A stretch of DNA of 64,000 nt from Skermania sp. ID1734 (lineage in GTDB: Bacteria > Actinomycetota > Actinomycetes > Mycobacteriales > Mycobacteriaceae): positions 62,001 through 126,000 of the forward strand of contig NZ_VLIY01000010.1 of assembly GCF_007489285.1 (NCBI RefSeq), written 5' to 3'. Position numbers and translations under genes: made by a program. The first letter of the stretch is position 1. Each line of letters begins with the position of its first letter. The notes beneath the pieces are model-generated. The model was not told where the DNA came from and did not search any database. It saw nothing but the letters and a program-made list of their open reading frames with translations. This document shows, in pieces, positions 34,114-42,333 of the stretch.

Positions 34114-34473
34114 CGTGCCTCCTGGGAACGTCCGAGCATGAGCCGGGCAACGGGGAGACAGCTGGCTTCTCAACTGTTTTGTCACGACAGTAATAGACGT
34201 GGCGACGTCGACGACCGCGGTGCCCGGCAGGCACTTTTTGATCCAGAGCCCGGTTTTAGGTCGCCGCGATCGCGGGCATAACCACAGACAGTGGGACCGG
34301 CTGCGTGGCTTCTCGTCGAGTAGCATCAACGGCAGCGAGGTCATGGACTCGCCGTTCGGGCCAGACCAAAGCGCTCCAAGCCAGCGTCAAGTGTCCTGAC
34401 TATTGCCATGAGGCGGTTGAGTCACCAGCTGCGTCACCGTGCCGCAGTGCACGCAACGCCCTGGAGGCCGCTG
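34114..34473. other. 360-nt divergent spacer between two STAS genes
   Basis: There is no coding frame of quality here. It holds the ribosome-binding sites of both flanking STAS genes and a SigF-type promoter candidate at 34252-34279 pointing toward the plus-strand gene. Confidence 0.5.
34252..34279 (+). promoter_or_regulatory. SigF-type promoter candidate
   Basis: GGTTTT at 34252-34257 and GGGCAT at 34274-34279 resemble the mycobacterial SigF pattern GTTT-N15-17-GGGTA with one base off in the -10 element. It would drive the STAS gene at 34474, leaving a leader of about 185 nt. Confidence 0.35.
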
Positions 34474-34860
34474 ATGACCAGCACCGACACTCTCATCACC
34501 AATGACAACCACAGTCCTAACTTCGCCATCACCACAACCGTCCTCGGCAGCGTCACGGTTTTGCAGCTCTGCGGTGACCTCGACCTGCTGACCTCACCCG
34601 AGCTGAAAGCAGCGATCCAGTCACGTATCGGCGCCGACCCCGCCACTATCATCGTCGACCTGACCGACCTCGCGTTCCTGTCCTGCAGCGGAATCGCAGT
34701 GCTCATCGACACCTACTCCAAAATCACCAGTGGCACAAGGTTTCTCGTCGTCGCCGACGGACCCGTCACGCGGCGGCCGATGCATCTGATCGGAGTCGAC
34801 GAACAACTGCATATGCACACCACCCTGAGCGAGGCACTCGAAACCCTCACTGGCACATAG
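34474..34860 (+). CDS. STAS-domain anti-sigma factor antagonist
   Basis: The 128-residue STAS protein starts at an ATG after TGGAGG. It shows VTVLQLCGDLDLLTSPELKAAI and IIVDLTDLAFLSCSGIAVLI, with the conserved phosphoacceptor-type Ser in SCSGI. It is similar in sequence to the protein at 33655-34113 (shared GDLDLLT, DLT-L-FL-S-GI and RRPMHLIGVD/RRPLQLTGVD), so the two are paralogues around one RsbW-like kinase. Confidence 0.88.
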   Translation: MTSTDTLITNDNHSPNFAITTTVLGSVTVLQLCGDLDLLTSPELKAAIQSRIGADPATIIVDLTDLAFLSCSGIAVLIDTYSKITSGTRFLVVADGPVTRRPMHLIGVDEQLHMHTTLSEALETLTGT

Positions 34861-35025
34861 AGCTACCACACATCACCGGGACCCGGGTCGACACGGTGCT
34901 CCCCTTTTCACGACGACCCACCACCGGTCACCGGATTTGCGCACGTGCACGGCTCGGCTCGAAGCCGCTGCTGCCGAACATGTCCGGGACATCAGCGCCG
35001 AACTGACAAAACGATTGGAAGCAGA

Positions 35026-35223
35026 ATGTGGCCTTTCCTCGGGCTCACCATCACGATCGCAACCGCGGCAACCGCCGGGGCTTTCGCGACCACCGCCTAT
35101 GTCTTCTGGTCCGAAACACGCCGCGACGCAGCGAGCCGCGGTATGCATCGACTATCCCGTCGCCATCTTTGGATCGTCGCGACACACAAGATGACTCGCA
35201 GGCTACTTCGGGCAATGCGGTAA
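35026..35223 (+). CDS. small single-pass membrane protein
   Basis: The 65-residue protein starts at an ATG (35026) preceded by GGAAG. Residues about 4-28 are a hydrophobic helix (FLGLTITIATAATAGAFATTAYVF), followed by a strongly basic cytoplasmic-type tail (HRLSRRHLWIVATHKMTRRLLRAMR, cited in parts). I do not recognise the family. It is downstream of the STAS gene, 165 nt away. Confidence 0.5.
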   Translation: MWPFLGLTITIATAATAGAFATTAYVFWSETRRDAASRGMHRLSRRHLWIVATHKMTRRLLRAMR

Positions 35224-35282
35224 TCCAGGGTGCACCACAGATATCCGGACCCCGCCGGTCTCAGTCGCCTCGACGACTCGCT

Positions 35283-35456
35283 TCAGTGGCTGGTGTCGCC
35301 GTGCACGTCCCGCTCGACGAGCAAAACCTGCAGCTCAGCCAACCGCAGCTGTTCCTGCTGGTCCAGTGTGGCTCCGCGGCACATCAACCGCTCGTACTCG
35401 GCGCGTAACTCCGGATCCGTCATCGCAGCCAGGTGCCTGCCGTTATCGTCGTCCAC
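35283..35456 (-). CDS. small acidic protein of unknown function
   Basis: The 57-residue protein starts at a GTG (35456) with a strong AGGAGG 7 nt upstream; the frame is open further up but lacks such a site. It is helical and charged (MTDPELRAEYERLMCRGATL, then EQLRLAELQVLLVERD). It could be a small regulator or coiled-coil peptide. No family is recognised. Confidence 0.55.
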   Translation of the reverse strand: MDDDNGRHLAAMTDPELRAEYERLMCRGATLDQQEQLRLAELQVLLVERDVHGDTSH

Positions 35457-35588
35457 CCGTGCGCCTCCTGCGATGTAGTCGATGCCCCACACACAACCTA
35501 GCCTTGGACTTGCAGCGTTGCCCCTCGCCGACACGTGCCGGATTGTGCGCGCCCTGCGTTTCGATCGGAAGTTGCGCGGTTGTTCGAG

Positions 35589-37037
35589 TCACGCTGCAGT
35601 ATGCGCGGATGGGCCCGACCCCACCGCGGCGAACAACCACGCCATCGCCGCATGGAAGGCGACCGCCGCCGAGGTCCATGTATGGGCTCCCGGGGATAGG
35701 TAGAGCGCGGCGTCAATGCCGACGCGGTGCGCGGTGGTGTAAAGCGTCTCGGCAGCGTGGAATTGCGCAGCAAGTCCCTTGATATGTGGCGCGGCGGCGG
35801 CCTCGGGCCGTGCACCACCAATCCAAGCGCGCGCCGGACCCGTCGGCGCGAAGGTGTAGAACAACCCGGTGCTGCCGGTATACGGACCGTGCGTCGTCAT
35901 CACGGTCTTGGGATCGAATGCGTTCCACTGCGCCGGATTTCCCACGTACAGCCGTTGGATCGTCTGCTGCTTGTTGCCTGCGTTTGGACCGACGTCCCCG
36001 GCGATGTCGACGAAAGTTCCGAAGAGCTCCGGATGCGTCACCGCGAGATCGATCGCGCAGGTGCCGCCCATCGAGAACCCGGCCACGCCCCAGTTCGCCG
36101 CGGCCGTCGACGCGTTGAATGTCTTTTCGACGTAAGGCACCACTTCGGCCGTCAGGTGCGTGGCGGAGTTGTCTCGCGGGCCGTTGACGCACTCCGTGTC
36201 GTTGGTGAAGGTGCCGCCGGTGTCCGGGAAGACCAGTATCGGCGCCGAGCCGCCGTGGGCGGCCGCGTAGGCGTCGAGTTGGGGTACGATGCCGCCGATC
36301 CGCAGCCAATCGGCGGGGGTGGCGAACTCGCCGCCAATCATCATCACCGCTGGCAGCTTCGGCGGGGTCGGCCTGTCGAACCACGCCGGCGGCAGGTAGA
36401 CGTATTCGGTTCGGTGCGTCATGCCGCTGAGATTGTTCGGCGTGTCGACAGCGACGATGCGTCCCTGCGTCAGTCTGGTGTTGCGCAAACCCGCAAGCGC
36501 GTCGAGCGAGACCTCGTTGGGCAGCGGGCTTGCGGTGGCCGCCGCATACGCCGCCTGAAGCGTCGGGAAGTAACCGACCCACTTGTTGACCGCGACGGCC
36601 GAACTCGCCGAGAGCAGCACGATGGCCGCCACGGATACTGCGCGGCGCCACCAGCGAGTGCCGCGCCACCCGAGAATCGCCACGATCACCGCGCTCACTG
36701 CGGCGCCGACAAACAGCCACACCGACAGTGGCGCAGTGTTGTTGCGACCCGTCAAGCCCTGGTCGGCCGTGAACCAGCGCGCGGCCACGGCAGCCACGGC
36801 CCCGACCGCAACAACGACAGGCAGTACGACCAACCGCCAGCGCCTTGTACGCCAGCCCACCGCCACGACGAGCGCAATAACCGCGGCGATCTGCACAGTG
36901 ACGGGCAGCCACCCATGCAGCAGTGATAGGCCATGGGCATGGTGCACATCACCGGCACGACTGATCGACGCCGGCGGCGGGGGCGATGGAAAGGGCAGTC
37001 GGCGCGTGACGGTCGTGTGGACGACAGGCTCGGTCAT
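35589..37037 (-). CDS. membrane-anchored esterase of the antigen 85/putative esterase (D) superfamily
   Basis: The 482-residue protein starts at an ATG (37037) after GAAAGGA. Four transmembrane helices (about 35-160) precede an extracytoplasmic alpha/beta hydrolase. The nucleophile is in VAGFSMGGTCAIDLA (Ser near 335), with a likely Asp in DIAGDVGP or later and a terminal His in SPGAHTWTS. This resembles the PF00756 esterases and mycolyltransferase relatives of mycobacteria. It could act on cell-envelope esters. The catalytic domain lacks the C-terminal features needed to call it FbpA-C. Confidence 0.85.
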   Translation of the reverse strand: MTEPVVHTTVTRRLPFPSPPPPASISRAGDVHHAHGLSLLHGWLPVTVQIAAVIALVVAVGWRTRRWRLVVLPVVVAVGAVAAVAARWFTADQGLTGRNNTAPLSVWLFVGAAVSAVIVAILGWRGTRWWRRAVSVAAIVLLSASSAVAVNKWVGYFPTLQAAYAAATASPLPNEVSLDALAGLRNTRLTQGRIVAVDTPNNLSGMTHRTEYVYLPPAWFDRPTPPKLPAVMMIGGEFATPADWLRIGGIVPQLDAYAAAHGGSAPILVFPDTGGTFTNDTECVNGPRDNSATHLTAEVVPYVEKTFNASTAAANWGVAGFSMGGTCAIDLAVTHPELFGTFVDIAGDVGPNAGNKQQTIQRLYVGNPAQWNAFDPKTVMTTHGPYTGSTGLFYTFAPTGPARAWIGGARPEAAAAPHIKGLAAQFHAAETLYTTAHRVGIDAALYLSPGAHTWTSAAVAFHAAMAWLFAAVGSGPSAHTAA

Positions 37038-37186
37038 CGCCGGATCAATCCTTTCTCCCCGTCGGACAGATCCAGTCAACCTTCACCGCAAGCGCGCCGG
37101 GAAGCACGAAAGGCCAACCCTCAGCGGTTCTTCAGCCCGGCTCTGCATGGTGACGGCTCTGGCCAGCCGCAATTCAACGAGCGTCC

Positions 37187-37354
37187 TCAGTGTCGGACGG
37201 CGCTTGGCACGATGACCTTGTGGTCGCGCATCATCTCGATCACCTTGCCGGGGTCGAACGCTCCGAACAGCACATTGCTGCCGCCGGCAAGCCACACCGG
37301 CAGGAACAGGTAGCCCGAGGCATGCGAGATGGGTCGTGCATGACCGACCGCGCT
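37187..37354 (-). pseudogene. fatty acyl-CoA synthetase (FadD-like) internal fragment
   Basis: On the minus strand, one frame reads GHARPISHASGYLFLPVWLA, then GGSNVLFGAFDPGKVIEMMR and DHKVIVPS before a stop at 37187. This is the middle of an AMP-forming acyl-CoA ligase (the HASG..LP.WL.GG...FDP block after the P-loop). No other part of such a gene is found in the flanking 300 nt on either side. It is a relic. Confidence 0.72.
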
Positions 37355-37657
37355 GGCCGCGGTCGGTGCGCTCCTATGCAGCCGTAACGTTCTTCTCTAG
37401 CATTGGTAATGCCAAACCGGTCGACCCGACGATTTAACCCATGGCGACCCCCGGCTCTGCGGTGGCGCAACATGTCCACCACATTCGCTGCCAGTTGGCC
37501 GATTCATTTAATTAGTTCTCCACCGAAAACATGACGTTCGATAAGGAAAGTAATAGCCGAATTTTCTGGCCGGAGAATGCGGCCACAAAATGTTTTCATC
37601 CTAGGCAATGCGCACTATATTCGTATCGGACGCCACTTCCGAATTAGGAGACACAAG
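37355..37657. other. gene-free stretch upstream of a small gene
   Basis: About 300 nt of mixed composition, more A+T-rich toward 37500-37650. No coding frame is supported. It ends with TTAGGAG, the ribosome-binding site for the gene at 37658. Confidence 0.5.
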
Positions 37658-37963
37658 ATGAGCGTTGTAGCGATCATTCGATTCGACGTATCCGACATGG
37701 CGCTGGCCATCAAAACCATCCGATCCAAAGACGAACTGCTCGAAAGCATCGCAGCCGACGCTAAGGCTCACGGAGCGCTACACCATCGGTTCGTGCACGA
37801 CGGGAAGCAGTTGGTCGTTGTTGACGAGTGGGACACGCCGCAGTCGTTTCAGGCGTTCTTCGACGGCAACACCAAGATCGCCGAGGTAACCGCCGAAGCG
37901 GGCGTGCGCGGTGCGCCGACGTCCGAATTTTACGAGACCATAGATTCAGCCGACGCGTTTTAG
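37658..37963 (+). CDS. small ABM-like (ferredoxin-fold) protein of unknown function
   Basis: The 101-residue protein starts at an ATG with a good TTAGGAG site. The pattern of strands and helices (SVVAIIRFDVSD..., AHGALHHRFVHDGKQLVVVDEWDTPQSFQAFF) suggests a dimeric alpha/beta barrel like antibiotic-biosynthesis monooxygenase (ABM) proteins, but no catalytic signature is evident. It lies upstream of a DUF4242 gene with a similar size and fold class. Confidence 0.7.
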   Translation: MSVVAIIRFDVSDMALAIKTIRSKDELLESIAADAKAHGALHHRFVHDGKQLVVVDEWDTPQSFQAFFDGNTKIAEVTAEAGVRGAPTSEFYETIDSADAF

Positions 37964-38323
37964 CCGACGTCACTTCGTGGCCTAAATTCGACGAAATCAC
38001 GAAACCGGTTGCACAGAAAATACAAGGGGGTTCGAAACTTGTCTGCGATGCGCCCCGATACATTGCAGGAGCCAACGCACCCCTGATCACCAATTAACCA
38101 ATATTGTCACCGGCTTCAGTCAAAGCGGTCGCGCGTTGGCACGTATTTGGATCGAAAGGCCGGTCATCGCTGCGGATGGATTCGTACGTCCATTCGGGTA
38201 GATTCGTCGGCGGGGTGTCAGGCAAAAGTTCGACGCGGCTGAAATATTGGATATTTACCTCTGTTCGAGCAGGCTCACCGCGGGTTTAACCAAGTTGTCC
38301 ATTCTCTAGGCAAGGAGTTTACG
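37964..38323. other. 360-nt stretch without a gene
   Basis: This is noticeably A+T-richer than the window average, with stops in all frames. CTAGGCAAGGAG at its end is the ribosome-binding site of the next gene. I see no fragment of a known family and no convincing hairpin. Confidence 0.5.
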
Positions 38324-38575
38324 GTGGCACTCTTCATGGACGTTCACACGATCGACGGTGGTGTCAACTCCGCGGATGTCGCACACGCACACGAGGCCGA
38401 TCTCGAGGTTCAGTCGAAGTACGGCGTCCGGTACCTGCGGTACTGGGTCAACGAGTCGGAGGGCAAGATCTTCTGCCTGGTCGAGGCGCCGGACGCAGAG
38501 GCCGCGGAAACGGTCCATCGCGAAGCGCACGGTCTGACTGCCGACGTTATCTACCCGGTGAGCGAAGGCAGTTAA
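38324..38575 (+). CDS. DUF4242 (SCO4226 nickel-binding-like) protein
   Basis: The 83-residue protein starts at a GTG after AAGGAG. The DUF4242 fold is recognised from LFMDVHTIDGGVNSADVAHAHEADL, then YGVRYLRYWVNESEGKIFCLVEAPDAEAAETVHREAHG (cited in parts). The His residues of AHAHEADL and VHREAHG correspond to metal-binding positions of the Streptomyces nickel-binding protein SCO4226. The physiological role is unknown. It may be co-expressed with the Rossmann-like gene downstream. Confidence 0.85.
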   Translation: MALFMDVHTIDGGVNSADVAHAHEADLEVQSKYGVRYLRYWVNESEGKIFCLVEAPDAEAAETVHREAHGLTADVIYPVSEGS

Positions 38576-38648
38576 CCCGGTTGCTGGGCTCCAAAGGTCG
38601 GTTAGACCGCGGGCGGTTTCATTGTGACTCCGGAATAGACTCTGCTTC

Positions 38649-39032
38649 GTGTCGACAGCCAAGAAGGTCCTTGTCATCGGCTTCGACCCCCGCAGCGTCG
38701 ATTTCTCGACCCCAGAGATGGTTGCGGCCCATCTCACTGCCGACACCGTGCTCGCCTCGATCGCCGTTGAGAACGACCGTATTCGCGCTCTCGGCTACGA
38801 GATTGAGCGTTGCCACATCGCGCCCGACAGCGACCTACAAGTCGTGCGTGATCGTTTGACGTCAAATCAGTGGGACGTCGTGGTGATCGGCGCAGGAATG
38901 CGTACCCGCCCCGAGGCGTTGCCGATTTTCGAACGCGTCATCAACCTCGTGCATGAGTGTGCCCCGGGCGCGCGCATCGGCTTCCCGACGGGCCCCGCCG
39001 ACGCGACCGAAGCGATCCAGCGCTGGGCGTGA
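38649..39032 (+). CDS. conserved hypothetical Rossmann-like protein
   Basis: The 127-residue protein begins at a GTG. It shows alternating strands and helices (KKVLVIGFDPRSVDF, DVVVIGAGMRTRPEALPIFERVINLVH), reminiscent of response-regulator or flavodoxin-like folds, without the acidic triad of receiver domains. No catalytic motif is evident. It lies 73 nt downstream of the DUF4242 gene. Confidence 0.72.
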   Translation: MSTAKKVLVIGFDPRSVDFSTPEMVAAHLTADTVLASIAVENDRIRALGYEIERCHIAPDSDLQVVRDRLTSNQWDVVVIGAGMRTRPEALPIFERVINLVHECAPGARIGFPTGPADATEAIQRWA

Positions 39033-39172
39033 CGGTTCACCTGAACAGAACCGACCAATCGTTGCTATGTCCGTGCGACCTCTGGTGCAGCGATGCTGTT
39101 GTTGACGACGCCGAGATGGCGCAGCCGCGGTGTTGGAAAGCGGATCCCTAACCGGACGCTGCGGCGCGAAGG

Positions 39173-39613
39173 TCAGCGGCCCGCGGCGCGTCGGGCAGCG
39201 GCCGTGACCGGGTTGTCGCCGGCCGACCACGCTATCTCCCAGAAGTTGCCCTCCGGGTCGGCGAAGTAGGCATCGCGGCCGTCAAAGAACTCGGCTGCGA
39301 TGGGTTCCTTGGTCACGCGGGCGCCAGCGGCGCGGGCCCGATCGGTCAACGCGTCCACGTCCTCGGGCCGGTCGACGGTGATGATGACCGCGCTGCGGAT
39401 GCCGCCGGCTCCACGTTCAGGCATCGCGCGTGCGTCTCGGCCGAGATCGTCGACGCCGAACAGCGCAAGCAGCGCTCCACCCAGCTCGAACACGACGAAA
39501 TCGTCGGTGTCGAGCACCAGCGGCCAGCCCAGTCGGCGGTAGAACTCCCGTTCGTCAGCGATGTCGGCCACCCCGAGGGTAATGATGTTGGCAAGAGGAA
39601 TTTGCTGAGTCAT
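39173..39613 (-). CDS. VOC (glyoxalase/bleomycin resistance) family protein
   Basis: The 146-residue protein consists of paired VOC modules: ITLGVADIADEREFYRRLGW at the start and AYFADPEGNFWEIAWS at the end, with the typical EFFDGRDAYFADPEGN segment. Likely metal residues are limited to the terminal Glu, so the enzyme type is open. ATG at 39613. It may bind a small hydrophobic ligand or act as a dioxygenase or lyase; nothing nearby decides. Confidence 0.85.
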   Translation of the reverse strand: MTQQIPLANIITLGVADIADEREFYRRLGWPLVLDTDDFVVFELGGALLALFGVDDLGRDARAMPERGAGGIRSAVIITVDRPEDVDALTDRARAAGARVTKEPIAAEFFDGRDAYFADPEGNFWEIAWSAGDNPVTAAARRAAGR

Positions 39614-39644
39614 CGGCTCATTCTGGCGCGCAGGTCCGACACTT

Positions 39645-40007
39645 TTACGGCCGATCGTGGCACCGCTGTAGGTAGACAACACGGTCGTTAAGATCCTCCG
39701 CGACGAGGGCAGCCACCGCCGTGGTCAGCGGTCCTATTCCGGCGGGACGACGTGAGAAGCGTGAGGACAGAGCGATGACGAGTCGGCTGTGGTGGCCGCC
39801 GGCGGTGAGGAGCTCCGCGGCCAGTCGGATGAAGTCGGCGACGTTCTCAGTGAGTACCGCTCGTTTGTCCGCGCGTGCGGCCGCGAAGACCTCCGAATCG
39901 GGGGCACCGCTTATGCGTAAGTCGGCGACAGTGACCGCATCGATACCGATCTGGCCGAGCGCTTCGGCCAACGCTCGCGGATTCATCTCGTCGAGCAGCA
40001 GCTTCAC
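39645..40007 (-). CDS. DUF5615 PIN-like toxin
   Basis: The 120-residue protein reads KLLLDEMNPRALAEAL, then AVTVADLRISGAPDSEVFAAARADKRAVLTENVADF. The first Asp (LLLDE), the later Asp-Ser-Glu and the TENVADF block match the acidic residues of the PIN-like DUF5615 family, which are probable ribonuclease toxins. The GTG start overlaps the stop of the upstream RHH gene by 4 nt (GTGA), the standard arrangement of an antitoxin-toxin operon. Confidence 0.8.
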   Translation of the reverse strand: MKLLLDEMNPRALAEALGQIGIDAVTVADLRISGAPDSEVFAAARADKRAVLTENVADFIRLAAELLTAGGHHSRLVIALSSRFSRRPAGIGPLTTAVAALVAEDLNDRVVYLQRCHDRP

Positions 40008-40390
40008 CGCGTTCGGGCCAGGGCTGTCTCGCTGCGATGCAATTCGATGCGGGCCGCGATTTCGTCGGGATAGACCGCCTGATACGCCAGGGCTGCATCG
40101 ACCTGCGTCCGGCTCACCACCCCGTCCGCGGCCAATTCTGCTGCCGGGTCGGCGGAGTCGAGTTCGCCTACCCACATGACGACCTCCCATACGTCCGGAC
40201 CGCCGATCAGTCCGGCGCGCCGCCCGGTAGGTCCGTCACGGAAGGTGATCATCGGATGCTCATCGCGGCGCGCGCCTTCTTCGGCGTAGCGGAGCAGCCG
40301 ATCCGAGAGGCTTTCTCCTGCGGCGCGCGAGCGAAGACGCAGCCGCTCGGCCAGCCCATCGTCCAGACGTACCGACACATTTACCGACAT
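40004..40390 (-). CDS. RHH antitoxin partner of the PIN-like toxin
   Basis: The 128-residue protein starts at an ATG (40390). Its N-terminus is ribbon-helix-helix (MSVNVSVRLDDGLAERLRLRSRAAGESLSDRLLRYAEEG, cited in parts). The C-terminal part, including DEIAARIELHR, would wrap the toxin and contains the DUF433/antitoxin-like LAYQAVYPDEIAARI block. It is translationally coupled to the toxin. It is divergent from the hydroxylase gene across 176 nt. Confidence 0.8.
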   Translation of the reverse strand: MSVNVSVRLDDGLAERLRLRSRAAGESLSDRLLRYAEEGARRDEHPMITFRDGPTGRRAGLIGGPDVWEVVMWVGELDSADPAAELAADGVVSRTQVDAALAYQAVYPDEIAARIELHRSETALARTR

Positions 40391-40566
40391 GTCACCAACG
40401 TAGGACAATGTAAACGCAATGCGACTGCTGGCGGCGCGTTGCGACCACAACATCATGCGCTTGTTTGCAGTACATCCCGACGAGGTACCCCGGCAACCAG
40501 TCGGCAATTGTCGGCGGTTGTTGGAGTCTGTCTCTGCAAGGTGATCGCACGAGAGGATGCAGTGCG

Positions 40567-41334
40567 ATGACGGTTTGTGTCGACGTCCGAGCCGAGCGTA
40601 AGCGCCTGTCACGCCGGTATCGCCTGGGGCAGCCGCTGCCCGATTTCGTCTACAGCAGCGATGAGGATGCGCTGTGGGCGCGCGTTTTCATGGCGCTCAG
40701 CGACATGCACGAACAGCTGAGCTGCGAGCATTACCACTCTGCCGCGCGACGTGTCGCGCTACCCGCCGACCGGGTCCCGCAACTGAGTGAGGTGTCGAGC
40801 ACGCTTCGGTCACTCACCGGTTTCGAGCTTGCGCCGGCGATGGGCGCCCTCTCCGGTCGGCTGTTTTTTGCGCCGCTGGCCGACGGCATCCTGCAGTCGA
40901 CCCCCGACGTGCGACCGGTGACGGAGCAGTTGTTTTCGCCGCAGCCCGACGTAATCCACGAATTGGTCGGACACGCAGTGATGCTTGCCGATCCAGAATT
41001 CGCAGATATGTATCGATGGTTCGGACGCGCCGCCAAACACGCCGCCTCCGACGATGTCAGCAAGGCGATCGGGCGGTTGTTCTGGTTCACCATGGAAGTC
41101 GGCGTCGTGGCCGAGAAGGGCCGGCCGCGAGCGTGCGGTGCGGCGATACTGTCCTCGATGACCGAGATGGAAAACATGGCCAACGCCGAGCTACGGGAGT
41201 TCCGGGCCGAGAATGTCATCGACTGCGACATCGATGACAGCGTGTGTCAGCCGGTCTTGTTCGTCGCTGATTCGGTGGGCCAGATGATGAACGAGGTACG
41301 GCGTTTCGTCCGAACACTCGTCAGCGCGGACTAA
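40567..41334 (+). CDS. biopterin-dependent aromatic amino acid hydroxylase-like protein
   Basis: The 255-residue protein matches the catalytic domain of Phe/Tyr/Trp hydroxylases. The iron triad is visible: His131 and His136 in PDVIHELVGHAVMLADP, and Glu177 in LFWFTMEVGVV. SGRLFFAPLADGI corresponds to the substrate/pterin wall. Bacterial phenylalanine 4-monooxygenases have about 260-300 residues, so this is a full catalytic domain without a regulatory ACT domain. It overlaps the COMT-like gene (TAATG). No pterin carbinolamine dehydratase gene is nearby. Whether it makes p-Tyr, m-Tyr or another product cannot be told. Confidence 0.85.
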   Translation: MTVCVDVRAERKRLSRRYRLGQPLPDFVYSSDEDALWARVFMALSDMHEQLSCEHYHSAARRVALPADRVPQLSEVSSTLRSLTGFELAPAMGALSGRLFFAPLADGILQSTPDVRPVTEQLFSPQPDVIHELVGHAVMLADPEFADMYRWFGRAAKHAASDDVSKAIGRLFWFTMEVGVVAEKGRPRACGAAILSSMTEMENMANAELREFRAENVIDCDIDDSVCQPVLFVADSVGQMMNEVRRFVRTLVSAD

Positions 41335-42260
41335 TGGGCACGGTCGCACGACGTCCAGGGCGGCATTCTGCTGCGATCGCCGCGGCTGTGTCGGTCGCTT
41401 CGACAATCCTGCTGGCCGCACGTCGATCACGATTGTTCGGGCTGCGGCTACCGCGTTCGGTGCTGGTGGCCATCGCGGCAATCAGTTCGGCCGTCGCCGT
41501 CAATGAGTCCATCGGCAAACCGGTCATTGTTTTGCGATGGTCGTTTCTGCGGTTGCTGTTCGGCCTTCGCCACATGGGTGCCACTTGGCAGGTCGGCGAC
41601 GGCCGAGAACAAGCCCTCGCCGATTACGTGTGCGCACATGCTCGCAGAAATGACATCGACGACGCGATCAGAGCGATCGACGAGTTCTGTTACGCCAGGA
41701 AGTACCTCATCAACGTCGGTGACGAGAAGGGCGAGATTCTCGATCGCGCCGTCGTCGCCGCGCACCCTCGGCGCCTGCTGGAACTGGGCACCTACTGCGG
41801 TTACAGCGCATTGCGGATTGCGCGGGCCATGCCCGCCGATGCTGTTCTGTACTCGATCGAATTCAATCCGGCCAACGCCGTAGTCGCCCGGCGGATCTGG
41901 GACCATGCCGGGATCGGCGAGCGCGTCGTCGTGATCGTCGGAACGTTCGGCGACCACGGAAAGACCCTCGGCACACTTCGTGAGGAATACGACTTCGCAC
42001 CCGGCACAGTCGATTTCGTTTTCCTCGACCACGACAAGGCAGAATATCTGCCCGACCTGCACCGGATCCTCGACGAGAAATGGCTGCACGCAGGTTCGGT
42101 TGTGGTGGCAGACAACATCAAATACCCTGGCGTACCGCAGTATCGAGAGTTTATGCGCCGCCGAGAGGGCGTCGACTGGCACACCCGAGAACACCAATCG
42201 CACGCCGAATATCAAAGGCTGATAAAGGATCTCGTGCTCGAATCGACCTACCTCGGCTGA
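41334..42260 (+). CDS. COMT-like class I SAM-dependent O-methyltransferase with N-terminal membrane segment
   Basis: The protein has 308 residues. Residues about 10-75 contain hydrophobic stretches (AAAVSVASTILLAARR, SVLVAIAAISSAVAV) that may anchor it. The remainder aligns with catechol O-methyltransferase: LLELGTYCGYSALRIARAM (SAM motif), YSIEFNP with the acidic ribose-binding residue, VFLDHDKAEYLPDL and VVVADNIKYPG with the metal-binding Asp and Asn. It should transfer a methyl to one hydroxyl of a catechol. It overlaps the hydroxylase stop by one base. Confidence 0.88.
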   Translation: MGTVARRPGRHSAAIAAAVSVASTILLAARRSRLFGLRLPRSVLVAIAAISSAVAVNESIGKPVIVLRWSFLRLLFGLRHMGATWQVGDGREQALADYVCAHARRNDIDDAIRAIDEFCYARKYLINVGDEKGEILDRAVVAAHPRRLLELGTYCGYSALRIARAMPADAVLYSIEFNPANAVVARRIWDHAGIGERVVVIVGTFGDHGKTLGTLREEYDFAPGTVDFVFLDHDKAEYLPDLHRILDEKWLHAGSVVVADNIKYPGVPQYREFMRRREGVDWHTREHQSHAEYQRLIKDLVLESTYLG

Positions 42261-42333
42261 GTTCGCTGCGGCCGCGCGGATTCACGGACCGGCGACGGGC
42301 TCAACGACGCCGATGGGTAAGAATTGCGCAGTG

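Noticed and set aside
35727-36926. A 399-residue plus-strand frame opposite the esterase.
   Set aside because: The esterase has transmembrane helices and the GFSMGG motif; the opposite frame is Arg-rich with no motif.
37190-37387. A short plus-strand ORF in the spacer before the small gene at 37658.
   Set aside because: It is the reverse frame of the FadD-like fragment and has no supporting start signals.
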